24,893 nt of DNA from JAVBOD01 sp031551045 (GTDB taxonomy: Bacteria; Bacteroidota; Bacteroidia; Bacteroidales; UBA932): contig JAVBOD010000109.1 of NCBI GenBank assembly GCA_031551045.1, positions 1 to 24,893 of the forward strand. The letters are read 5' to 3'. Below are positions 8,067 through 14,823 of the stretch, in pieces. Position 1 is the stretch's first letter. Each line of letters opens with the position of its first letter. Position numbers and translations under genes: made by a program. A model generated the notes under the pieces. The model was given only the letters and a program-made list of their open reading frames with translations. It searched no databases and had not been told where the DNA came from.

Positions 8067-9122
8067 TTAATGTGTGTGCTCGTGTTTAGCCCTTGCCATA
8101 CCGATAAATACGGATGACAGTAATGTGAAGACATACGCTTGGATATAGGCGACCAATAGTTCTACAAACGACATGAAGCAGGTGAACACAACCGCCAACG
8201 CCGTCATCCCCGTATTGAGCGCAGCGCCCATAGAAGCGGTAATAAATATCAGACAGAATAAACCGAGTATTACGGAGTGCCCGGCCATGATATTGGCAAA
8301 CAAACGAATCATCAATGCAAAGGGTTTCGTAAAGATTCCGAAAAATTCAATAGCCGGCATAATCGGCGCCGGAGCTTTAAGCCAGACAGGCACTTCGGGC
8401 CAAAGGATTTCTTTCCAATAGGCTTTGTTGCCGAAAATGTTTACCGCCAGAAATGTGCATACGGCCAGAAATAACGTAATGGCAATATTTCCCGTAACAT
8501 TGGCGCCTCCCGGGAAAATGGGAATCAAGCCCATCAGGTTGTTGATGAGAATGAAGAAAAATGCGGTAAGCAGGTAAGGGCTGAATTTTTTATAATCATC
8601 GCCCACACAAGGTTTAATAACTTCGTCCTGTACATTTATCAACAACATTTCTACCGCGCCTTTAAAACCTTTGGCCGGTTTCATATTGCCGCGTTTATAC
8701 CATGCTGCCAACGGAAGTATAATCGATAGCAGAATGATGCAGCTTATCATCAATGCCAGTGCATTCTTGGTAATGGAAATATCTATCGACGGCCTCACTG
8801 AGTTTCCCAGCGCATCGTGTTCCACTATCTTTCCTTTATATGCTCCTTCATGAGCAATGCTGAACCCACGATATCCTTCTCCGTGTTCCAAATGTGCCGA
8901 TGAGAAAACGTGCCATCCGCCGTCGTGGCTTTTTACGATTACAGGCAAGGGAATGTTGATGTGTTTATCGCCTATCTTGGTAATGTGCCAACTATAGCCG
9001 TCGCTCAAATGGTCAAAAACAAATTCCTTGACATTCAATTCTTCGGCCGTAGCTTTGTACGAAACAAAAAATACCGTCAGCAGTAATAAGAATATTTTAT
9101 GAGTGTTCTTCCTTATTCGCAT
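8067..9122 (-). CDS. atpB: ATP synthase Fo subunit a with periplasmic N-terminal extension
   Basis: Subunit a is the stator proton channel next to the c-ring. The product (351 residues) is much longer than the roughly 270 of E. coli. It begins with a probable signal peptide (KIFLLLLTVFFVSYKATA, 9-26), then about 90 residues predicted to be periplasmic (27-118), then the membrane part. The essential arginine is R273 in KPFALMIRLFANIMAGH, and E321 and Q328 sit where the family's proton-path residues lie. The tail is histidine rich (KHEHTH). A long N-terminal extension is, as I recall, usual in Bacteroidota. The start overlaps the end of the upstream membrane-protein gene by 26 bases, suggesting coupled translation. 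Confidence 0.95.
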   Translation of the reverse strand: MRIRKNTHKIFLLLLTVFFVSYKATAEELNVKEFVFDHLSDGYSWHITKIGDKHINIPLPVIVKSHDGGWHVFSSAHLEHGEGYRGFSIAHEGAYKGKIVEHDALGNSVRPSIDISITKNALALMISCIILLSIILPLAAWYKRGNMKPAKGFKGAVEMLLINVQDEVIKPCVGDDYKKFSPYLLTAFFFILINNLMGLIPIFPGGANVTGNIAITLFLAVCTFLAVNIFGNKAYWKEILWPEVPVWLKAPAPIMPAIEFFGIFTKPFALMIRLFANIMAGHSVILGLFCLIFITASMGAALNTGMTALAVVFTCFMSFVELLVAYIQAYVFTLLSSVFIGMARAKHEHTH

Positions 9123-9528
9123 CTTTCGTCAGTCTTTTGTTGTACAAATAGTAGATATATAATTCGAGGGACGTATATAAAATATAGTTACACATCAGTG
9201 TGATGGCAAATACTACTTCGTATTGCTCCTCTAAAACCAGTTTTACAATAATCGCCAGAAAAATGAGCGTCAACACAAATTTTATCATGCGTGACATCAT
9301 AAACATGCTCAGGAGTTTTTCCGGTTTAGCATTTTTATTATGATCGAACACATAGTTCGTGATGATGCCCGTAGCCCAGTAAAATATAACAATAGCGGGA
9401 TAGGCATGGAAGTAGTATTCCGGGAATAAAAAATAAAATAGCATGCCGCCGAGTAGTCCAACGGACAAGTACACCAAGGATAGCATGATAAACATTTTTA
9501 ATTTTAATCTATGAAGGATATCGCGCAT
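9097..9528 (-). CDS. Small membrane protein in the AtpI position of the atp operon
   Basis: The 143-residue product has four probable membrane helices (about 13-34, 41-60, 82-101 and 106-128) and a charged C-terminus. It lies between atpC and atpB, where many bacteria carry atpI, whose product helps c-ring assembly. No strong AtpI sequence signature is visible, so the shared role is inferred from position and topology. It starts 5 bases after atpC and its last 26 bases overlap atpB. I recall an uncharacterised membrane protein at this place in other Bacteroidota atp operons. A Mg2+ or c-ring assembly role is possible but not shown. Confidence 0.85.
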   Translation of the reverse strand: MRDILHRLKLKMFIMLSLVYLSVGLLGGMLFYFLFPEYYFHAYPAIVIFYWATGIITNYVFDHNKNAKPEKLLSMFMMSRMIKFVLTLIFLAIIVKLVLEEQYEVVFAITLMCNYILYTSLELYIYYLYNKRLTKDANKEEHS

Positions 9529-9533
9529 AGTAT

Positions 9534-9770
9534 TTATTGTTCGGTGATTATTCTTATGACATTATCCTTAACTTCTATGACTCCGCTTTCAGTGGATATG
9601 GTTTGCCGGTGTTCTTTCTGACTATAATATATTTCTCCTTTTTTGATAGTTGACAGCAGCGGTGCGTGCATGGTCAAAACCATGAAGCGGCCTTCGCTTC
9701 CGGGAACCGACACGCTGTCCACATCGTTTATGGTGGTGCTTCCTTTGGGTGTTATGATTTCAAGTTTCAT
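9534..9770 (-). CDS. atpC: ATP synthase F1 subunit epsilon, short form
   Basis: Epsilon sits at the base of the central stalk. From the ATG at 9770 the product is 78 residues (MKLEIITPKGSTTIND...) and covers only the N-terminal beta-sandwich (VPGSEGRFMVLTMHAPLLS is the conserved core). The C-terminal helical hairpin that inhibits ATP hydrolysis in E. coli (about 138 residues) is absent. Two further in-frame ATGs lie at 9791 and 9800 and would give 85 or 88 residues. The first repeats the start through a 21-base tandem duplication (MKLEIKN/MKLEIIT); the second lies inside an inverted repeat, so I prefer 9770. Five bases separate it from the next gene. Confidence 0.92.
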   Translation of the reverse strand: MKLEIITPKGSTTINDVDSVSVPGSEGRFMVLTMHAPLLSTIKKGEIYYSQKEHRQTISTESGVIEVKDNVIRIITEQ

Positions 9771-9794
9771 GTTCTTTATTTCAAGTTTCATGTT
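9757..9794 (-). repeat. In-frame tandem duplication at the atpC start
   Basis: Seventeen bases are identical at 9757-9773 and 9778-9794, offset by 21 bases (7 codons). Each copy carries an ATG and encodes NMKLEI, so the duplication doubles the apparent start site of atpC. Confidence 0.85.
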
Positions 9795-9842
9795 ATTCAT
9801 TTCAGGTTATAGGTGCCAATAGCAAAACCTGAAATGAATAAC
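9792..9842. repeat. Perfect 17-bp inverted repeat upstream of atpC
   Basis: Positions 9792-9808 are exactly complementary to 9826-9842, with a 17-base loop. In the operon transcript this would form a stable hairpin between atpD and atpC. The arm nearest atpC covers the upstream ATG at 9800. There is no T-tract, so it is not a typical terminator; mRNA processing, stability or start-site control are possible. Confidence 0.85.
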
Positions 9843-9847
9843 TAATG

Positions 9848-9875
9848 AGATTGCTTCGCTTTGCTCGCAATGACG
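9848..9875 (-). repeat. GTCATTGCGAG...CAATCT repeat module, copy 2
   Basis: These 28 bases are identical to 2439-2466. On the minus strand the module follows a GGCGCAAAGCGCC mini-hairpin (9875-9887) and the heptamer array, all between atpD and atpC. Confidence 0.8.
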
Positions 9876-9887
9876 GGCGCTTTGCGC

Positions 9888-9915
9888 CATTCATCATTCA
9901 TCATTCATCATTCAT
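9888..9915 (-). repeat. Heptamer array, 4 copies of ATGAATG (minus strand)
   Basis: Four uninterrupted copies of CATTCAT are seen on the plus strand. The array begins about 10 bases after the atpD stop codon. The same heptamer is repeated eight times after comEC (12587-12642), also about 10 bases past the stop. Confidence 0.9.
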
Positions 9916-9925
9916 CACTATCGTT

Positions 9926-11461
9926 CTATACCCCTTCTTCTTTTATCTTTTCTCCTTTCTTGATAGCATCTTCAATGGTGCCTACATTCAGGAAAGCCTG
10001 TTCCGGCAGATGGTCTGTTTCGCCGTCCATAATCATATTGAAGCCGCGGATGGTATCTTCAATGTTAACCATTGCTCCCGGAACGCCCGAAAATGCTTCG
10101 GCCATGAAAAACGGTTGCGAGAGGAAACGTTGTACACGGCGGGCGCGGTTTACCAGCGTACGGTCTTCATCCGACAATTCTTCCATCCCGAGTATCGAAA
10201 TAATATCCTGTAATTCTTTATTGCGTTGAAGAATTTGTATGACGCGTTGTGCGGTATTGTAATGTTCTTCGCCTACCACCAGCGGATCGAGAATGCGCGA
10301 TGTGGATTCCAAGGGGTCAACGGCCGGATAAATTCCCAACTCCGTAATTTTACGGCTCAATACCGTCGTGGCATCCAAGTGCGAGAAAGTGGTGGCCGGC
10401 GCGGGGTCGGTCAAGTCGTCGGCCGGTACATACACGGCTTGCACCGATGTAATGGAACCATGTTTAGTAGAAGTGATACGCTCTTGCATGGCGCCCATTT
10501 CCGAAGCCAAGGTCGGTTGATAGCCTACCGCCGAAGGCATGCGGCCCAACAAGGCGGACACCTCGGAACCGGCTTGCGTGAAACGAAAAATGTTGTCGAT
10601 AAAAAATAAAATATCTTTCGGGCCGTCTTGTCCGCCGCTATCGCGGAACGATTCGGCAATGGTTAATCCCGACAATGCCACCGACGAACGCGCTCCGGGA
10701 GGTTCGTTCATTTGTCCGAACACCAGCGTAGCTTGCGATTTTGCCAACTCGTCATAATCTATTTTACTCAAATCCCAATGGCCGGCTTCCATGCTTTTTT
10801 TGAATTCTTCGCCATAGCGGATGACGCCGCTTTCAATCATTTCGCGCAACAGGTCATTTCCTTCGCGCGTACGTTCTCCCACACCGGCAAATACCGAAAA
10901 ACCGTTATGCTTTTTAGCGATGTTGTTAATCAACTCCATAATGAGCACGGTTTTTCCAACGCCCGCGCCGCCGAACAAACCGATTTTTCCTCCTTTGGAA
11001 TACGGTGCCAACAAATCAATTACCTTAATGCCGGTAAATAATATTTCGCGCTTGGTAATGAGGTCTTCGAATTTAGGCGGTTCGCGATGAATCGGGAAAC
11101 TTATTTTTTTATTCAACTGAGGCATGCCGTCAATCGCTTTTCCCACAACATTCATCAGGCGGCCTTTCACTTGTTCGCCTGCCGGCATCGTAATCGCCGA
11201 ACCGGTGGAATAAACCGTCATCCCGCGTTGCAAACCGTCGGTAGTGTCCATGGCAATGGTGCGCACAGTGTTCTCGCCGATATGTTGTTGTACTTCCAAT
11301 ACCAATATATTTTCGGGCGAACGTCGAATTTCCAAGGCTTCGTGAATGTTTGGAAGCGCTTTCCGCTCTCCGTTTTTCCGTTCAAAACGTACGTCCACGA
11401 CAGGGCCGATGACCTGAGTGACTACTCCTTGCATATATTCCGCAGGTTTGATAGTGTCCAT
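9926..11461 (-). CDS. atpD: ATP synthase F1 subunit beta
   Basis: Beta carries the catalytic sites of F1. The product (511 residues) is longer than the roughly 460 of E. coli. The P-loop is GGAGVGKT (164-171), followed by the catalytic glutamate region GERTREGND (195-203), GQMNEPPGAR (249-258) and a DELSEED-type lever, EELSDED. About 27 extra residues (215-241) lie between the EMIESGVI segment and the GQMNEPP motif; I recall this insertion as a Bacteroidota trait. This is the first gene of the atp operon. A -7-like box lies 35 bases upstream. The junction with atpC is 125 bases or more and is full of repeats, unlike the tight junctions later in the operon. Confidence 0.98.
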   Translation of the reverse strand: MDTIKPAEYMQGVVTQVIGPVVDVRFERKNGERKALPNIHEALEIRRSPENILVLEVQQHIGENTVRTIAMDTTDGLQRGMTVYSTGSAITMPAGEQVKGRLMNVVGKAIDGMPQLNKKISFPIHREPPKFEDLITKREILFTGIKVIDLLAPYSKGGKIGLFGGAGVGKTVLIMELINNIAKKHNGFSVFAGVGERTREGNDLLREMIESGVIRYGEEFKKSMEAGHWDLSKIDYDELAKSQATLVFGQMNEPPGARSSVALSGLTIAESFRDSGGQDGPKDILFFIDNIFRFTQAGSEVSALLGRMPSAVGYQPTLASEMGAMQERITSTKHGSITSVQAVYVPADDLTDPAPATTFSHLDATTVLSRKITELGIYPAVDPLESTSRILDPLVVGEEHYNTAQRVIQILQRNKELQDIISILGMEELSDEDRTLVNRARRVQRFLSQPFFMAEAFSGVPGAMVNIEDTIRGFNMIMDGETDHLPEQAFLNVGTIEDAIKKGEKIKEEGV

Positions 11462-11495
11462 TTTAGCAATTATTAAATAGTCTTAAAATTGAGTA

Positions 11496-11503
11496 CAAAG
11501 ATG
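11496..11503 (-). promoter_or_regulatory. Possible atp operon promoter (-7 box)
   Basis: On the minus strand CATCTTTG matches TAnnTTTG except at the first base. Nineteen bases further upstream the expected TTG is TCG. The leader to the atpD ATG would be about 30 bases. The rest of the nth/atpD gap (11504-11646) is AT-rich, and I see no clear terminator for nth in it. Confidence 0.4.
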
Positions 11504-11646
11504 CTGATTTTATTTGTAATAACGATAATTTTTAGTATCAGAAATCCTGCTCCATAACGCTATTATGTGAAGTGTTATTATAAAACGTTTATTATCAGGT
11601 TTTTATATCTTGTTAATTAACGTTTGTATGCATTGTTTTTTCGATT

Positions 11647-12372
11647 TTATATCGTTGCTGTTTTTTGTTGCGATTTTTTCAGAACCGCTGCATAATATTT
11701 GCAATAGGCGTTAATGCCGCATTCCTTGCACTTGGGGCTGCGCGCCGTACACACATACCGTCCGTGCAGAATCAGCCAATGATGTGCAATGGGGCGTAAT
11801 TCCTCCGGAATATGTTTTGTCAATTGCCGTTCGGTTTCGAGCGGTGTTTTGGCTTTTACAAGCCCAATGCGGTTCGACACGCGCAGCACGTGTGTATCTA
11901 CTGCAATTACCGGCCGGTTGTAGATAATCGAAGCAACGACATTCGCCGTCTTGCGTCCCACGCCGGGCAAGCGTTGCAATTCTTCCACCGTGTCGGGCAT
12001 TTTGCCTTTAAATTCATTTACCAGCATTTCGGCCATTCCCTGCAAATGCTTAGCTTTATTGTTAGGGTAGGAGACCGAGCGAATCAGCTCATAAATTTCA
12101 GGAATTTCGGCTTTCGCTAATTTTTCCGGCGTGGGAAATTGCTTGTAGAAAGCAGGCGTTACCATATTTACCCGCTTGTCGGTGCACTGCGCCGATAGAA
12201 TGACCGCCACTATTAATTCATAGGGATTTTTATAATGTAATTCCGACTCGGCCACCGGCATGTTTTTAGCAAACCAGTCTAATATTTTCTTATAGCGTTC
12301 CTCAAGCTCGTTTCTCCCAGCGGAAGAAGGCTTTGAAACTACTTTCTTCGTCGTTTTTGTAGTTGGTTTCAT
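11647..12372 (-). CDS. nth: Endonuclease III (DNA glycosylase/AP lyase)
   Basis: The enzyme removes oxidised pyrimidines in base excision repair and nicks at the abasic site. The product (241 residues) has an extra lysine-rich N-terminal tail (1-20) and then the usual fold. The helix-hairpin-helix is LPGVGRKTAN (135-144) with catalytic K141, and the catalytic aspartate is D159 in VIAVDTHVLR. The [4Fe-4S] cysteines are C208, C215, C218 and C224, in the standard C-x6-C-x2-C-x5-C spacing. All key residues are intact. It lies between comEC and atpD on the same strand, separated from comEC by 280 bases of repeats. Confidence 0.96.
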   Translation of the reverse strand: MKPTTKTTKKVVSKPSSAGRNELEERYKKILDWFAKNMPVAESELHYKNPYELIVAVILSAQCTDKRVNMVTPAFYKQFPTPEKLAKAEIPEIYELIRSVSYPNNKAKHLQGMAEMLVNEFKGKMPDTVEELQRLPGVGRKTANVVASIIYNRPVIAVDTHVLRVSNRIGLVKAKTPLETERQLTKHIPEELRPIAHHWLILHGRYVCTARSPKCKECGINAYCKYYAAVLKKSQQKTATI

Positions 12373-12378
12373 ATCTCA

Positions 12379-12442
12379 AGTTTAGTCCACAGATTACATA
12401 CACAGATGAACACAGATTATTTCTCCGTGTTCTCTGTCCTTC
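12379..12442. repeat. CACAGATT-type degenerate direct repeats
   Basis: CACAGATTACATACACAGATGAACACAG-type tandem copies are followed by CTCCGTGTTCTCTGTCC. Similar CACAGATTAACACAGATT copies lie at 2351-2368. The units are about 10-12 bases, imperfect, and lie just upstream of nth. Confidence 0.6.
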
Positions 12443-12474
12443 GTGGGTAATTATTATTTCATTTTTTTTGTATT

Positions 12475-12576
12475 TTGTCATTCTGAGCGAAGCGAAGAAT
12501 CTGCTCATCATTGTTCCGCAGGACGGGGAAGTAATCTATTCTTTTTTTAGATTCTTCGCTTCGCTCAGAATGACAA
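12475..12576. repeat. 102-bp element with perfect 28-bp terminal inverted repeats
   Basis: Positions 12475-12502 are exactly complementary to 12549-12576, with a 46-base middle containing TCATTGTTCCGCAGGACGGG and AATCTAT. Each arm is itself a TTGTCATTCTGAGCG...GAATCTG module. A diverged copy lies at 4985-5087. It carries no ORF, so if mobile it would depend on enzymes encoded elsewhere (MITE- or REPIN-like). Confidence 0.85.
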
Positions 12577-12586
12577 GAGGTATTTT

Positions 12587-12642
<56 letters not shown>

Positions 12643-12652
12643 AGTTCCTAAC

Positions 12653-14758
12653 TCATCGTTCTAAAATAAAAGCTCCCTGTTCGCGTACGTTGTGTAGCGG
12701 TATATTTTCTACCAACGCGGCTGCCGTCCATTGTTTGGCGCGGTAGAAAGGAATCGAGGCATCTAATATGATTTGTTTCGGGTGATAATGGTGTAAAGCA
12801 TTGGTCGGATACATGCGCGCTTTTCCGGTAACCACTAAATAATCTGTTTCTATAGAAGTGGTGTTGCGGCTTATTTTTTCGTCTTGCAGAATTTTGATAA
12901 GCTGGTTCCGGAAAACAACAAAATCTTTGTAGATTAAAGTATTTCCGGCGAATGTTTCTTTCAACGGTAATGTATCAAGCGGCATATATTCAACCATCCT
13001 TACGCCTTTTTCCGTAAAATAATTATTCAAGTTGTAGGCATAATCTTTCGAAGGCCGCTGCCGGTCGAGCAACGCCATGTTTCTATGACCGCTGATGAGA
13101 TGAATGAACGAAGTATTTTTTACATTATATACTGCAAATATTTCCTGCTCTTTTTGCGCGGCATGATGCCAACTGCCGATGCCGAGCATTATTACAAAAA
13201 GATATGCTGCCGCCCAAAGGTACGGGCGGCGCCGGTTGGCCATATATAAAGCGATGGATAGAATAATAAGCAACAGTAAAAAAGCTTGCCGATGATTCAA
13301 ATAAATATGTTGGGTCAGCGAATAGGGGAGCGCTTCCACGAAACGAACAATGTGGTTGAGCAGCCAAAGCATCGCATTCAAAATATGGCTCACTATGTCC
13401 GATAAATAAGGAACGGCGCTGACCGCCAGAAATACCACCGCAGTATATACAATAAAAGCCGTGAGCGTGATAACGGATACATTGGCCAATAAAAAATAAT
13501 TCGGGAACTGATGAAAATACAACAACGTAATCGGGAGTGTGCCTATTTGTGCGGCAAACGAAACGGTAGCAAGCCCCCAGATAGCGTTGAGAAATTTATT
13601 TTTTATATACCACAATCGTTGCAACGGCGGTTGAAAATAAACAATAGACAACACCGCACCGTATGAAAGTTGAAAGCCGATATCGAACAGCAGCAAGGGG
13701 TTGATAATGCACAGGAAAAATGCTGAAGCGGCCAGTGAATTATAGATGCTGATGCGCCGCTGGCTCATTTGTCCCAACAGTACAAAAGTGAACATTACCG
13801 TGGCGCGTGTGACCGACGGCGAAAAGCCAACGATGGCGGCATAAAACCATAAACAAAAAATGATGAGTGCGTTTTTGAAGATTTTCCCATTCCGTTTTTT
13901 TCCAAGGAAAGAGAACATAAAACCGAGCACGGCCATGATAATTCCCACATGCAAGCCCGAAACGGCGAGCAAGTGCATGACGCCTGCCGAAGAATAGGCC
14001 GTACGTAAATCGTCGTTCAGCAATTGCTTATTTCCCAGTGTGAGTGCGGCCAGCACAGCGTATTCGTCGCCGCTTACCGTGCTTTGTTCGAATGTTCGCA
14101 ACGCTTTTTGCTGCACTTTTAAAGGAAAGTAACGAATTTTACTCCATGTGCTGCGCGTATGGTCTATTTGGCATTCGTTGGAATGTATGAATGCCGATGC
14201 AAAAATTTGCTTGCCGGCTAAATAGTTTTTATAATCGAACTCTGCCGGATTTTGCGGCGGCGGAATGGGCGACAGTCTTGTGCTGACAATGATATGTGTA
14301 CCGGCTTCGGGCAATGCGAAGTTGCTGTCGGGCGCCACATACAAAAATATTTTTTCGTGCACGGCATGTTGTACGGCGTTGCTGTCGGCATACGCTTCCA
14401 CGGTTGCCAGCAATTTGATAGAACGTTCGTTCTCTACCGGCGCATCGCTGATTTCGGCGTAGAGTGTAACGAGTTCCTGCATCGGTAAGCTGCTTGCCGT
14501 GGTTTGCTGTTGTATCAAGGTGGTGCCGGTAAAAAATAGAAAAAGCAACGCACAGCAACCCGTCATCCATTGCCGGTTATATTTTTTAGCAACTGGCAAC
14601 GCTAATAACAAAAAATAAGTCGATAGAAAAATGAAGGCCAGCGGCAGCGTATGGAAAGGTAGTTGCAGAAAACTCGATTGCCACCATATGCCGGCCAATA
14701 AAGCTATTGTCAGCCTGACGAAAGGCACCTGCCGCAATTGTTCTCCGAGGTTGGTCAT
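12653..14758 (-). CDS. comEC: ComEC/Rec2 family DNA-uptake channel protein
   Basis: ComEC carries single-stranded DNA across the inner membrane during natural transformation. The 701-residue product has N-terminal membrane helices with an extracytoplasmic DUF4131/OB-like domain (about 25-180). The Competence domain contains the hallmark GVMHLLAVSGLHVGI followed by many helices (about 265-530). The last 170 or so residues follow the position of the usual metallo-beta-lactamase domain but lack a HxHxDH zinc motif (for example SGHRNMALLDRQRPSK); I recall this degenerate tail from other Bacteroidota. No other competence gene is in the window. It is downstream of pepT by 65 bases, which include an imperfect hairpin at about 14783-14818. 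Confidence 0.93.
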   Translation of the reverse strand: MTNLGEQLRQVPFVRLTIALLAGIWWQSSFLQLPFHTLPLAFIFLSTYFLLLALPVAKKYNRQWMTGCCALLFLFFTGTTLIQQQTTASSLPMQELVTLYAEISDAPVENERSIKLLATVEAYADSNAVQHAVHEKIFLYVAPDSNFALPEAGTHIIVSTRLSPIPPPQNPAEFDYKNYLAGKQIFASAFIHSNECQIDHTRSTWSKIRYFPLKVQQKALRTFEQSTVSGDEYAVLAALTLGNKQLLNDDLRTAYSSAGVMHLLAVSGLHVGIIMAVLGFMFSFLGKKRNGKIFKNALIIFCLWFYAAIVGFSPSVTRATVMFTFVLLGQMSQRRISIYNSLAASAFFLCIINPLLLFDIGFQLSYGAVLSIVYFQPPLQRLWYIKNKFLNAIWGLATVSFAAQIGTLPITLLYFHQFPNYFLLANVSVITLTAFIVYTAVVFLAVSAVPYLSDIVSHILNAMLWLLNHIVRFVEALPYSLTQHIYLNHRQAFLLLLIILSIALYMANRRRPYLWAAAYLFVIMLGIGSWHHAAQKEQEIFAVYNVKNTSFIHLISGHRNMALLDRQRPSKDYAYNLNNYFTEKGVRMVEYMPLDTLPLKETFAGNTLIYKDFVVFRNQLIKILQDEKISRNTTSIETDYLVVTGKARMYPTNALHHYHPKQIILDASIPFYRAKQWTAAALVENIPLHNVREQGAFILER

Positions 14759-14823
14759 AGGTTTTTATTTATTTTGCTTACGGCTGTTGTCATTCGATGC
14801 AATGCGAAGAACAACAAGTATTT

